64,000 bases of DNA, taken from Limnoperna fortunei (lineage: Eukaryota > Mollusca > Bivalvia > Mytilida > Modiolidae). The notes under the pieces were generated by a model. It was not told where the DNA came from. It ran no database searches and worked only from the letters and a program-made list of their open reading frames with translations. Position 1 is the first letter of the stretch, and the number at the start of each line of letters is the position of its first letter. Made by a program: the position numbers and the translations under genes. The stretch spans positions 47,923,657-47,987,656 of the forward strand of contig OX104119.1 of NCBI GenBank assembly GCA_944474755.1, read 5' to 3'. Shown one piece after another: positions 23,746-35,123 of this stretch.

Positions 23746-24539
23746 TTACTAGTGTTATGAACATCACAACAGTTGACTGAACTTGATGTACATGTATTAT
23801 TGATTAAATTCTGGATGTGGGTAAAACTAGCTTGTCTCTCCACTGGTACCAGGTAGTTTGCATGCAGTGTTTACTACAAATTACTATCACAACACTTTCG
23901 AAAAGTAACCCATTGAAAAGGCAAAGGCAGTTAAAATAAGTGCACTTCATTCACAACAAAAGGGATTGAAGTAAAGTGAACATTGTCGTGTCGTCAAATG
24001 TAAAGGAAAGTACCATCCTCCTGAGCTGAAGTATTGTGTACTTAGAAATGCATTCTTTTATTTTACAGAGGTATCCATGATTTCATAAAGAACATCAGCC
24101 CTTGATGACCAAACATATAAAAAAATACAATGTTTGACAATCTGGAAAACAAATATATTTGTGAAGTTTGCAACAAAAAATACAAGACAACTGGTGAATT
24201 AAACAGACAACTCAGGAAGGATCTAGACATTGATGAACCAGTTAGCTCAAAATCCAATATGACATTGCTTTTTAAAGAGCATAGTTTATGAAATGTGCAT
24301 GTCTGCTGAGTGATGCATATGATGCTTGTAAAATGGGAGATGTGGACAGAATATATTAAATGCAATGCTAAATTTCAAATGTTCCGCCTTGGTAATCGCA
24401 CAAAATATCAGTTATGGTTGTTCGGTTTCATAGCATATATTTCACTTTTATTGCCACAGAAAGATTCTGAATGTAAATGGAATTGTTGTGCCATACCATT
24501 CCCAATGACAATCTGGTTGAACTTCTAGTCCAAGGAATA

Positions 24540-24775
24540 ATACACTTTTTTCAGCTATATCATAGCGTTCTGTTTTGTTTTTTTTTTTTTTTTTTTGAGA
24601 AAGAAGCCAGAGAACCCCTGACCTTAGATAGGAAAACTGGCAATCCTTGTCAATAAAGATTGGAGTCAAGCGCACCCTGCCTGCAGTGAGACTCGAACCC
24701 GCATCCTCATTTTTGACAGACCATGTGATCAATAGTAGACGAACTACCTTAACCACTCGGCCACCAAGGCCCATG
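24540..24775 (-). repeat. tRNA-derived SINE with A- and B-box, 3'-truncated
   Basis: Reverse complement begins GGTGGCCGAGTGGTTAAGGT, an A-box of the leucine/serine tRNA type, followed by GCGGGTTCGAGTCTCACTG (B-box), then the family body (GATTGCCAGTTTTCCTA ... GGTTCTCT) and an A-run where the consensus has CAATAAAAACTGGACGCCAT. It shows what the full head of the SINE at 33200/37246 looks like. Confidence 0.8.
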
Positions 24776-25334
24776 CTAGTTATGATATTATAAAAGCTCC
24801 ACTGTCTACACAAATTCAGGAGGGAATTGCAACTTACTTGGAAACTGAATGTAATAAGAAACAATCAACACCATCAAAACATGATTATATTGCTGAATAG
24901 TTTCAGAACTTAATTGTATTATATACCTTGTGGTGAATACACAGTTTCCCAAATTTGTCATGTATACAGATAGACAATCTTTATAAATGGATCATAGAAA
25001 ACAAGGAGCGACTTGTATGTATCAGTGTAAAATATATTTCACCACATTTGTAATACTGTACTGACACATAAAAAATCATAATCCATGTGAAACCTGTTTG
25101 TTATTGTCTTACATTAGTACTTCTTACTTTTTTTTATTGGTTGCTACCTGTATGATATTGATTGATTGGTTGTTAGCATTGATCATCACTGTCGACAATA
25201 TATCAGTTGTTTCGTTGTGACCAATAGTAATTTTATTGGTTAAGAAAGCTGGAGTGCTTAGAGTCAACTGCCAACCTTGGACCCTAACCTGTAAAAACTT
25301 TATCACACGAGAATTCATTGCACCACTTTATGTA

Positions 25335-25430
25335 TGTTTTTGTAAATGGTGTTTAATGCCACTTTCAGCAATTTTTTTGCTATATCGTCGATTTTGTATT
25401 AGGGCAGGAAGCCCTAATACCTGGAGAAAA
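25335..25430 (-). repeat. SINE 3' part
   Basis: Reverse complement carries ATTGCTGAAAGTGGCATTAA then ACACCATT, the SINE tail, preceded by CTCCAGGTATTAGGGCTTCC, a diverged form of the body's CTCCGGGTACTCCGGCTTCC. Confidence 0.65.
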
Positions 25431-25915
25431 CAGTCAAGATGTTACAATGATTTTCTGTCGAGTTTTTATTTTAACTACTGTACACAACATGTAAAGATAT
25501 GGCAGCTAGAACTTGTATCAAATCATCCGCATGAAATAGGAAGATGATAAATTTTGGTCGATTGTATTGCAAGCATGCAACATCCTGGCTTCATTCTGAT
25601 ATATGTTAATATAAATAAAGGCAACAATATACTTTTTGGAGAGGAACAACACATATTTTAGCTTAAAATTTATAATATATAGGCAAAATATACATTAACC
25701 ATAGTAATTATAGAAATGACATGTCAGTTTAATTTAATATATCTGACACTTTAATAAGATGAGGTGTTACAATCACTATCCGACATGTTGTACATTTCAG
25801 TATCTTCAAAAACATTGCATTTAATTTGGCATATATTCATATGAAAGTTTCTCATAACTTCATCTGGTGTAAATAATATTTCACATCTTCGTGCAATATG
25901 TACTGTATAAGTAAA

Positions 25916-26770
25916 TCATTGAAGGACTTCATGGTGAAGTAATGCTCCAGATGTATATTCGGTCCATGAACTTTTAAATGACTCGAGCTTCTTTCGAGAA
26001 TGCTCTAGACTCCCTGGATAAATAAATCTGTTCATACTTGCTTCATTAGAAGAATCAGAATCCTGTTGAGTCGCTTCAGCAGCAACATGTGTTCTTGGAC
26101 ATGTCTCCTCTCCACAAGCATGACGAGGGCATTTTTTGTCGCAAACATCACAACAATTGTGCAAAGGTGCAATAGACGTAGGTTTAGTCATATAACCATA
26201 TAACTAGAACACAATAGCTGGTGTTTGCACATTGTCTTATCGTTGAAAAATTTAACTAAGTCACACTCTACTTTCTTCTGACATGTGTCCTTTGTGTTAT
26301 ATTAACAAAACAAGTTCATCAAAAAGTGTTCCACCTCAGCTGGCTCTACCCAACTACTGTGCAAATGTATCCATTTCCCTGGGTTATCCACAGTGTACGA
26401 TATTGTGAACGCCCTAGAAATTCACTCCCATTACTGCTGAATTTGTGCATATCAGGATGAGAATCTTGTCATCCATGGTCATGTCGTGACATATTTTTTC
26501 TTTCACTTTTTCATTTGTTTTGTTGTGGAACATTTGAAAATGTTCACAACTGATTCCCAATAATTATTGAAACATCAGGTACAGTTTTTCTACATGGACA
26601 TCTGATATAGTTGTAAAATAAGTTGTACAGAAAATCACATGCATAAGTGTTTTGCTTTTATGCTGATTATTAGCCATTCAAACACATGTTCAAGATTATC
26701 TTTGTTTGGATTGGAAACAGTGGACATTTTGATGTTGGTGTGTCTCAAGACTCCAGTACTACTTCTGCTC
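25916..26770 (-). pseudogene. RecQ-like helicase, C-terminal half, decayed
   Basis: Read on the minus strand with stops and shifts, the order of motifs is that of RecQ-family helicases. From about 26740 come NPNKDNLEHVFEWLI and VIFCTT; then KILILICTNSAVMGVNF (motif V); then GVHNIVHCG and PREMDTFAQ, with a damaged motif VI (LGRA followed by a stop). The intact frame at 26191-25916 holds the zinc-binding region LHNCCDVCDKKC and a charged tail ending ALLHHEVLQ. At least six in-frame stops occur before it. Helicase motifs Ia-III, including the Walker A P-loop, were not found, so the middle is probably deleted. The likely first exon is at 28309-28254. Confidence 0.75.
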
Positions 26771-27049
26771 TTGCAGCCAAGCACAGCCTTTTTGATATTT
26801 TTTCTTCTCTGGCTGGGTCAAGAAATAGCTGTTAATGCAGCCAATGGAAGGTAATTCGGACAAGGAGATCTTAGTTCTAATCTTGAAAACCATTCTGTAA
26901 TGGGTCATCATTCTTACTTTGCTCACCTATGCAAAATTGTTAAAATTATATTAGTTCCAAGTATATATTAAGTATCATGTTATTTGGCACTTTAACATTA
27001 CACTGTTTACCTTAAATACCCTCCCAATTTATGAAGTAGATTATCAGTT

Positions 27050-27115
27050 ATTTTGTTTGTTTGCTTTAATGGTGTTCAACACTATCATCATCAATGGCAT
27101 CCAGGTTTTATTGGA
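27050..27115 (-). repeat. SINE tail fragment
   Basis: Reverse complement CCAATAAAACCTGGATGCCA followed by GTGTTGAACACCATTAAAGC and CAAACAAAC matches the SINE 3' end. Confidence 0.6.
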
Positions 27116-27415
27116 AAAGACAGTGTAGAGAATTTTTATTTTTCAATGACATGTCACATAACAACAAAGTCGACAGAGTCAATTGCAAGTACATATTAAT
27201 CATGTTAATAAGACAACAATAAACCTTTAATTAAAAAAAAAACTTTAAGACATTTGTTAGACATACATGTACAGCTTTCATTATGTCTTCTGAATAGCTC
27301 GACCATATATTGTTGCAATTGACAACCTTCGATATAGTAGTGTATAATGAATCGTCATTGTAAACGTTTTAATAAATTGTAATTATTTTTCCTAAATAAT
27401 TTTAATGCATTAATA

Positions 27416-27779
27416 GCGAGCATCGCAGATGCGAGCTATACGGTTACACGCATGCGTGTAAATAAGGTCACGTGATCCATATGAACAAACCCTTTTCAGA
27501 TGGTAGCTGAGCTGTCAGAAGAAAATATTGTGGTCGGGCACAAAAAAAATAATTTAAAAGTAGACAGAAATAAATTTTACACCGATAAAATTAAAGTGTT
27601 TATTTTTGAAATGACAACAAAAATGTCCGACAATTTTTGTGCAATCTCAAAACGCTTTATTTATTTTTTACATTTTGTGACGTCACCAACACAAAGACGT
27701 CACGTCACAAAAGGAATGCAGAGGCTCTCTTAGGGTGCTCTGAAGTAACGTCATGAACCATAAAATATGGGATGCTCGC
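27416..27779. repeat. possible MITE with GCGAGCATC inverted termini
   Basis: GCGAGCATC at 27416-27424 is mirrored by GATGCTCGC at 27771-27779. The interior has two CACGT/GACGTCAC-rich patches (27465 and 27680) and no recognisable protein. Terminal match is short, so this is tentative. Confidence 0.35.
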
Positions 27780-28253
27780 ATTTAGGCTGTGGCTATATTC
27801 ATATTAACTTATTTGTCTATTGTATTATTTTTTATATAAATAATTATTTGTTGATATGATAATATCTGTATTTACTATTTTCTATTTGCCGTGGTCCATT
27901 TTGGTAATGGTCCGTTTTACTTAGTTATTGGACGAATCGTCTTGCATCGAAAATAACACATGATCTATGTTTAATGACACCAGTAAACGAACGAAAAGTA
28001 ATAAAATATCAATGAACAAACGAAGAAATAATTTATTAATGTTGCTTACCACTGAACTGTGTGTGTCTCAACTATAGCAATCAATTTTAATTTCTCCTGG
28101 TAGACGCTTGATTTCAATATCCCTCTCCACTTCGTCGCCAACAAGCTTTTGGTCTACCAAAAACAAATTCAAACTCTCCGCTAGTGATTTTCAGCTTCCC
28201 GTGGTACCACCAAAAACATATTTTCGTTGTAAAATTGCCTAAATTGATGTAAC

Positions 28254-28309
28254 CTTATTTTTAGCGCGGCTAGAAATTCACAAGCTTTCTCGAAGCTGGG
28301 CGGTGCCAT
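28254..28309 (-). pseudogene. putative first exon of the RecQ-like gene
   Basis: ATG then MAPPSFEKACEFLAALKI, ending in a splice donor (AATAAG|GTTACA). The length, position close to the right TIR and orientation fit the N-terminus of the RecQ-like protein whose C-terminal half lies at 25916-26770. A further minus-strand coding-like stretch, KLVGDEVERDIEIKRLPGEI, lies at about 28100-28160 but could not be connected. Confidence 0.4.
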
Positions 28310-28436
28310 TTTACTTCAAAAATATCACCAAACAAACATACAAGCCTTATTCTGATTGGCTGATTATGATGTAATATAAAGGGACGCAACTTGTGAATCC
28401 GTAAGGTGGCGTTGGCGGGAATTACAAAAAACTAAT

Positions 28437-28495
28437 CTAGATCTGCCAAGGGTGAAGAGAGGGGGGACCTGATCGTAACACTTTGCTAGCGAAGA
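28437..28495 (-). repeat. right TIR of the RecQ-bearing transposon
   Basis: Inverted counterpart of 22894-22952; tip is identical for TCTTCGCTAGC. Confidence 0.85.
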
Positions 28496-28508
28496 TGAAC
28501 GTGCACCA
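28496..28508 (+). repeat. 13-bp target-site duplication, right copy
   Basis: TGAACGTGCACCA, identical to 22881-22893. Confidence 0.85.
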
Positions 28509-29710
28509 GATCTTGATGGAAACACTGAGTGTTGGTACTAACCTCTATTTGGGGTTTACCACCCGCAGAAGAAAGATCGGATCAGAATGGTGTTTGATTC
28601 ATCTGCAAGGTTTTAAGGTTTATCATTGAACGACGTTTTGATGACTGGACCGAATCTTATTAACAACCTTCTTGGCATCCTCCTTCGCTTCAGGCGTGAT
28701 AAAGTTGCTGTCATAGCAGACCTTCAGCAAATGTTTTACAGTTTTTACGTTCGTAAAGACCACGGGGACTTTCTGAGATTTATATGGCACGAAGACAATA
28801 ATGTCAATAATGACCTTGTTGACTTTCGTATGAATGTTCATGTTTTTGGAAATAGTTCCAGCCCTGCCATAGCGACTTACGGCTTGCGTAAAACGGCAGA
28901 TATAGCTGGAAACACAGTTGGTATGTAAAGGACTTTATTTACCGAAGTTTTTATGTTGATGGTGCGCTTTCTGCACACAGTGATGTCGAGACTGCAGTCG
29001 ACTTGCTTAAAAGAACTTGAAAGGCGCTACTGCAGGAAGGGAACCTGAGATTACATAAGGTTTGCTCAAACTCGAACCAAGTTTTGTCAGCATTCGATAA
29101 GGACGATCTGGCTAATGATTTAAAGGAACTAAAATTTGATCAGGATGACGAATTACCAGTACAAAGGAGTTTAGGTGCATCTTGGAATCTAAGTCAGGAT
29201 GCGTTTACGTACAACGTGATACAGGAGGACAAACCTTTCACTAGGCGTGGCGTATTGTCAATTATAAATGGATTGTATGATCCTCTAGGATTTGCCGCCC
29301 CGGTCACAGTTACTGGTAAACTTCTTCTACGGGAAGCAATGTCCGAACATATCGAATGGGACCAGCCTTTGCCAGAAAACTTTCAAAACACAATTCAAGG
29401 CTTGGAAAAATTCTTTAGTTAACCTCGAAAATGTGAAAATTCCTAGAGCTTACAATAGCAAATGCGAAGGTGAAATCATACAAAGAGAAGTGTTGGTATT
29501 TTTCAGAGAAAGCAGTCGCCGCTGTGGCATATGTCAGACTGACCGACAGTAATGATCAACAGGAAACTAGTTTCATTTTAGGCAAAGCTAAAGTAGCTCC
29601 GAAGCACGGACACACTATACCGAGGTTAGAGTTTGACTTCGCTTTGTGTGTTTCTTTGAATGTAGGAACACGTAACTGTAATACTGGTATACCAACACTG
29701 GCCGTAATTG
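28509..29710 (+). pseudogene. BEL/Pao reverse transcriptase and RNase H region
   Basis: Resumes the BEL frame interrupted at 22893. Recognisable segments: GVYHPQKK and RIRMVFDSSARF with two nonsense codons; LNDVLMTGPNLINNLLGILL; VAVIADLQQMFYSFYVRKDH; VHVFGNSSSPAIATYGLRKT; then GNLRLHKVCSNSNQVLSAFD and QRSLGASWNLSQDAFTYNV followed by RRGVLSIINGLYDPLGFAAP. The catalytic FYVDD motif reads FYVDG (about 28950-28963), so one aspartate codon is lost. A frameshift at about 28920 and others near 29420 separate the pieces. RNase H-like text continues to VID at 29715. Integrase is not seen. Confidence 0.85.
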
Positions 29711-31319
29711 ACTAACTCAGTTCGGTTAACAAAATGTTTTATCAGCAAAGCGTCAATTCAGAACAATAAAGTTAATTTAACAATAAAAGGTTGCCAAATC
29801 CAAAGTATAATTCCAACAGTTTTCGTAACAGGGTTTAAGAGCAGGCTGAAGATGTTTGGAAATTGAGCTGCTTATATAGACCCAGTAAAAATACGACGCA
29901 ATTTCCATCACTTGCAGCCAGGTCATACGAGGTTACAGTCGCAGAGGCACAATGTCTGGCTCTGCACCTGCAGACTCGAATATACAAAAAGCAATTAACT
30001 ATTTTTAAAAATAAAACAATAAGAAATGTGACAAAAACATATCACTAACACTACCATATTTGACCCAAGTTACATTGTCAATCAATTGAATCGTCGTGCA
30101 AACACCATCACCAAATATGGTAACAGCACTGATTGTACCTTACAGACCTACCACGATCGCTGGTTTACATTATTTATATTACAGATAGTTTTGGAATTAA
30201 AAATTGTCAATTAAGCTCTAATTAGATAATTTCTTCAAAACACTATCACCAGAGTACAAACTTTTAACGCAATGCACTTTAAAGATAAACTTCATACAAT
30301 TACAGATAAAATATGTTATATATGTTAATGAATTAAATATTGAAAAATTATTTTAAAATGTTAACGACTTCCGGGTTGGAAACCCATAGCGTTACACTAT
30401 TTTTTACAAGCTGTTGAGTGTCATTGCTTGGAGTTCATACAGTTTGAGGTTTCCTGTTGACCACTATTTATGCCAATTGACTTATTAGCTTGCAAATCAT
30501 GTTTTTTAGCTTGGAAGAAGCCAGTAAATATTAATAAAACGTATTTGTTGAAAGTTCATTTGCTCTATTTAGAGCAAAGTGAACAGTTTTCACTTATTGT
30601 TTCGAAGCTTACAGTACTCATCTGGAAATATCTAAAAATTTGTTTTTTAATCTTATTTAATCTTAATTTATAACAAAAATTTTTTAAAATACAGGTAAAT
30701 CTCGGGTAAAATTTAATTAATCCTAACTGCTATGAAAACAATTTAGTTGTCAAAACATCTATTGTTATGTTCATGTGGGAATAGGAGGAATAGTGATTTT
30801 TTAAAAGTGGGAGTAGGTGGAAGACACCGAGTATACACCCAGACCGCAACCTTAATGTTGATCAGGACTGTAGTCCAAGTCTACAGTTAAAGCGCACGAG
30901 TTTGTTTAATTGAAACTTTATTATGCGTCTTTTTTCCTTTTGTGTAAGAAAAACTCTATAGTGTGTTAATTATCCAAATAAGTTTCCGAGAATAAATTTA
31001 AATAAACTATTAGGTACGTTGCAAAATAGTGTACAAAAATACATCGTTAAAATCTCAATTAATATACCTGTATTTTATAATTATTTCACGAAGGCTACAT
31101 TTCTAATCAGGGTAGTCTAAATCACTTCAATACATGATCAAACACAACAATCTGGAAGAAAACGAGGTCTATGAGAAATGAAGAGATATTTCAGAGATAA
31201 ATTATGTACACGCTTATTTATAAAAAAACCTTAAGAATATCTGATAAACGAATGATAGAAAGTGAATACAAAGTTGCAAATAAATGTTTTCATCGAAAAA
31301 ATGATTCAGGAGAATAATT
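29711..31319. other. no gene recognised
   Basis: AT-rich. A frame at 29863-30048 (SLAARSYEVTVAEAQCLALH) has unbiased coding look but no family that I know; it may be the last trace of the BEL element. GTATACACCCAGACCGCAAC near 30830 is the only GC-richer spot. Confidence 0.3.
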
Positions 31320-31790
31320 GCCCCACTTAAGATTAGAACTCGGGTTTTCTGTTATACACTATGACGACAAAACGATAGTGCTACGGTAAACATCACGTGA
31401 TATGGTCTGAATATAGTAATGAATATCAGCATTTCTCCAAGAAAAACAGACGATGACTATTCTGGACATTTTTCAACTGTTTTGTTCTATAACGAATGAT
31501 TACAAATTAAAAAAAAAATAAATTATTTGCCGAGTTATTAGTAAAATCTTTAAAATGTGACTGTATTAAAAACCGTTAAATTGGATGATGATCTAAAGAA
31601 AGAAATTAATATTTAAAGTCTTTAAACAAAAAATTGGTGGTTGAAAAAATATTAACTTCCAAACATTATCGAAAAAAAAAATATTTTAGAAAAAGTTCAT
31701 CCCATTGATACTCGAACTCGAGTTTCGCGTTCCGTAGCACAGGGACTTAACGATGGAGGCTACGATCAACATCAAGTGATTTTCTTAATA
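31320..31790 (-). repeat. two diverged tRNA-like relics
   Basis: On the minus strand, 31330-31400 and 31700-31785 share the order: GTAGC near the start, a central ATCGTT-type word, then a B-box-like CGAGTTCGAGTATC or CGAGTTCTAATC. They look like two copies of one tRNA-derived sequence about 370 bp apart. Neither folds as a functional tRNA by eye. Confidence 0.3.
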
Positions 31791-31799
31791 TAATATTCT

Positions 31800-32175
31800 A
31801 CTGCATCTAATGTGCTTGTCTCATGTTTTGATTTTTATGTCTTCGTTTTTAATATTTTAGCCTTTATGCTTGTGCTCCAAATGTGCTTGTCTGATTGTTT
31901 GATTTCATGTCTTGTTTTAAATGTCTATCCTTTTATTGTTGTGCTTGTTTAATGTTTCATTTTTATGTCTTGCTTTTTAAGTTAATGTGCTTTTTCTTAG
32001 AGTTGTACATTGTCAAATAATTTTGTCTTGCATGCTTTGCTTTTTGTTACGTTCGTGATTAATGTTATTTGTGTGACAATATGTAATTATGTATTTGTCG
32101 GTTTACAAGCTCTGGAGAGCTTATGTTTTTCTGTAACTTGTCTTGCCGACTTTAATAAAGCTTACTTACTTACTA
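31800..32175 (+). repeat. 3' end of a LINE with AATAAA and (CTTA)n tail
   Basis: T/G-rich 3'-UTR-like text with repeated ATGTGCTTGTC and ATGTCTTG words, then CTTGCCGACTTTAATAAAGC and the tail CTTACTTACTTAC. This layout is typical of molluscan CR1/Jockey-type LINE 3' ends. No coding part is attached. Confidence 0.5.
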
Positions 32176-32641
32176 TATATATATCATTAAATACACGTGT
32201 TCCTCTGGGTCCCCATGAAGTTTGGGGTGTACCACTCATTACAAATATTTTTTGTTAGAATAGGTATGTGATATACTACATAAACAAATGTAAAAGTTCA
32301 TTTTGTAAACGGATGAATCTGATAATGTCAACCAGTATTTGTCTTTAATATATAATATTAAGTCGATTGCACTTTAACGATTAAAAGACACAAAGAAATC
32401 AGAAACGATGACTAGTCTAATCAGGCAAACTTCATTTCAGATGCATTTCACACAGCTTCATTTCCTCTACTTTGAAATAGAAGACCTTTTAGTCATTTTA
32501 CGTACAGTTTTTACCTGAAACGATAAATACATATTTTTTTCGAACAATATACTGTTGTTACTTTAGTGACACTTCAACACTTTGTTACACTTGATAACAA
32601 TTAAACTGTAAAAAAACGGCGAATTATTGTCCTTATTATAG

Positions 32642-33090
32642 ACAAGACAAGACAATTTTATTAAACCAATCATGGTGCCCAATATTGAGCTTATCAATCA
32701 AAATATATAATCATCATAAAGAAAACATATATAAATAAGGCATTATTAAAAAAGTGGTTATTGATTACATAAACAATAAACAATTATAGATAAAATAAAG
32801 TAAAGTTATATAAACCAAATAGAATGATAGTGATTAAGTTAACGATATGTAAACAAAGCAAATAATTCCACTGTCATATGGAAAATATACCTTTTACTGT
32901 TGTTATATAAAGGAGGGGAAGGGTCTCTTATTTAACTTAACTTTAAAATTATGATTATTATGTCTTTGTCCGTTCTGTAAATAAGAAAGTCCACGTGAGT
33001 TACCTCGTTTCATTCGGCGTACACGAAATACCGACCCACGGGACAAAAAATGCAATAATTCAATAAATTGAGGGTTTGTTTAGTTTTTGC
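32642..33090 (-). pseudogene. 3' end of a LINE, minus strand, with (CTTGT)n tail
   Basis: Reverse complement ends TTTAATAAAATTGTCTTGTC, a polyadenylation-like signal and short-repeat tail. Upstream the text SRGSVFRVRRMKRGNSRGLS (near 33060-32990) looks like the basic C-terminus of a LINE ORF2. Truncated at its 5' side. Confidence 0.45.
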
Positions 33091-33199
33091 CTGAAACATA
33101 ATTTAATAAGCTTGTCATATCTTTTAAATATATTGTGAAAATGTTTTCAAATTACTAATAAAATCTGTTATGCCGATAGGAAACACGAGATCATTCCCA

Positions 33200-33256
33200 A
33201 TCGAGAAGAGGGCCGAGTTGTCAAGGTAGTTCGTTTGCCTACTATTGATCACGTGA
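33200..33256 (+). repeat. 5' half of a tRNA-derived SINE, interrupted by the foldback element
   Basis: GGCCGAGTTGTCAAGGTAGT and CTACTATTGATCACGTGA match the head of the complete copy at 24540-24775 (minus). The SINE breaks at 33256 and resumes at 37246. Confidence 0.85.
33249..33256 (+). repeat. 8-bp target-site duplication TCACGTGA, left copy
   Basis: Identical to 37238-37245. Comparison with the uninterrupted SINE at 24.5-24.8 kb shows only one such octamer in the empty site, so this is a true duplication. The octamer is itself palindromic. Confidence 0.85.
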
Positions 33257-33645
33257 GTAGTAGGGTGTGTGGTTTTTTAGACCCCCAAAAACCCAAGGCG
33301 TTCAGGCGTTCAAAAATATGGGCATGCTCCGCCTCCTTTCTATACACCGGAAGTGCGTCATCGGAGATTCCATCATCGCGCAAAACATACGTGTCTCATG
33401 ACGTCACAGGAAGTACGTGAGTCATCGGAGATTCCATCATCGTGCAAAACCTTATTTGGTCAACCGATTCCAGTGAGTCATCGTGTCTGCTAATAAGGAT
33501 ACTTCCATGACGCGCGACCATGAGTCATCGCGCGGCGTATAATTGTCATTCCATATATTTTTCAATCGACGATAACGTATATTTTAATTAATTAATTACC
33601 ATTCGCTTAATTAAACATCTAAAACATTTTATTGGATAAATTATT

Positions 33646-34640
33646 TCAAACATTGCGCCGATTATCGATCCGGTCATAACACGTCAGTGAACCTATTTAT
33701 AGCCTGTACGATTAATCTTTCACGTTCGATTAAATCCACATGTAGAGCTTATATTCAAATCTGTTATCATGAAGTTCTCATATTTACAGTTAATTTCCGT
33801 CTGTATATAAACAGATAAAACTTTAAGTGGTGGTATTTCTGTTAATAATAATTATTTTATCTTAACCATTAATTTATTTTCAAACATAGCGCCGAATTCA
33901 ATTACCACACAAGTCATAACACGTCAGTGAACCTATTTATAGCCTATACGATTAATCTCTCACGTTAAATCCACATGTAGAGCTTATCTTCAAATCTGTT
34001 ATTCTCATATTTACTTGTCTATTTACAATATTCATTCTGTTTTATAAACAGATAAAATTTTATTTTAAGCGTTGGTATTTCTGTTAATAATTATTTTAAT
34101 TCATATAATCTAAACCATTAATTGATGAAACAATCAAATATTTCAAACATAGCGCCGATTAACGATTCGGTCATAACACGTTAGTGAACCTATTTATAGC
34201 TTATACGATTATCTTTCACGTTCAATTTAATCAACATGTGGAGCTTATCCTCAAATCTGTTATCATGTAGTTCACATATTTACTTGTCTATTTACAATAT
34301 TCCGTCTGTATATAAACAGAAAAAATGTATTCAAAGCGTTGCTATTTCTGTTAATAATTATTTTAATTAATATATCTAAACCATTAATTTATTTTCAAAC
34401 ATAGCGCCGAATTCAATTACCACACAAGTCATAACACGTTAGTGAACCTATTTATAGCCTATACGAGTAATCTTCCACGTTCGATTAAATCATCATGTGA
34501 AATATCATGTAGTTCTCATATTTACTTTTCTATGGTCATCCCCCGCGTTTATCCTCAAATTACCCTTTCATATACACTGATAATAATCAACAACATTGTC
34601 TCAAGTAACCTTTACACGTGTCAGACGTCTATACTCTTGA
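33646..34640 (+). repeat. four ~250-bp tandem units in the left arm (A-B-A-B)
   Basis: Units begin near 33646, 33883, 34143 and 34396 with TTCAAACAT(A/T)GCGCCGA. Units 1 and 3 continue TTAxCGATxCGGTCATAACA; units 2 and 4 continue ATTCAATTACCACACAAGTC. All then share GTGAACCTATTTATAGC. Alternation implies that a ~500-bp dimer was duplicated. Confidence 0.8.
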
Positions 34641-35123
34641 TTTGATTAGGATTAAATAAACAAACCAGGGATTACCAGTCATATCGTACACTAGTTACTC
34701 CATACACAAATTAAAAATTCTTTCATAGATATTAGAAATGATTTTTTCTGTCGAAATTACAGACATTTTATTGTCAACATTGATAACATAAATTACGTAC
34801 TATATTCACTAAAATAAGTTCAATTTTATCTTTGACCTCAGATTACTCCCCTGTATAATTATCCACTTTAGTTCTATGGTCAGCTGATAAATATTAATCT
34901 ATAATTAAATCCTCGTTCACGTCGCCAGCTAAAATGCAAGTTCTCTGAGTGTATCATATTTTATGTTTACTATCTTTGATTCATAAAATATAATGAATAA
35001 GAAAAATGATCAAAATTTGACTCTTCATATTTACTAGAAAAGTCATGGGAACTGATACAAAAAACAAACTTGAACGATTTCTAAGTCATCGAAAAGAAAA
35101 ATAGTTATAAAAGCGCTGTTTGA

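Larger units (their letters stand above)
22894..28495 (-). mobile_element. 5.6-kb TIR transposon carrying a RecQ-type helicase pseudogene
   Basis: Inserted in the BEL/Pao element. Left end begins TCTTCGCTAGCCAAGGGTTA, right end (reverse complement) TCTTCGCTAGCAAAGTGTTA; similarity continues about 60 bp to CTTGGCAGATCTAGA on both sides. Each TIR contains its own inverted pair CCAAGGGT/ACCCTTGG. The target duplication is 13 bp, long for a DNA transposon. The only recognisable coding content is a decayed RecQ-like helicase on the minus strand, whose putative first exon (28309-28254) starts about 185 bp inside the right end. AcademH elements encode a helicase and are the first group I would compare, but that placement is unverified. 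Three SINE fragments are nested inside. Confidence 0.8.
20650..29710 (+). mobile_element. decayed BEL/Pao LTR retrotransposon split by a DNA transposon
   Basis: Gag and protease lie at 20650-22893; the matching reverse transcriptase and RNase H region resumes at 28509 in the same orientation. The reading frame of the two halves meets across the 13-bp duplication TGAACGTGCACCA that brackets the insertion 22894-28495. Integrase and the 3' LTR are missing after about 29710. Multiple stops, frameshifts and deletions make it inactive. Confidence 0.9.
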
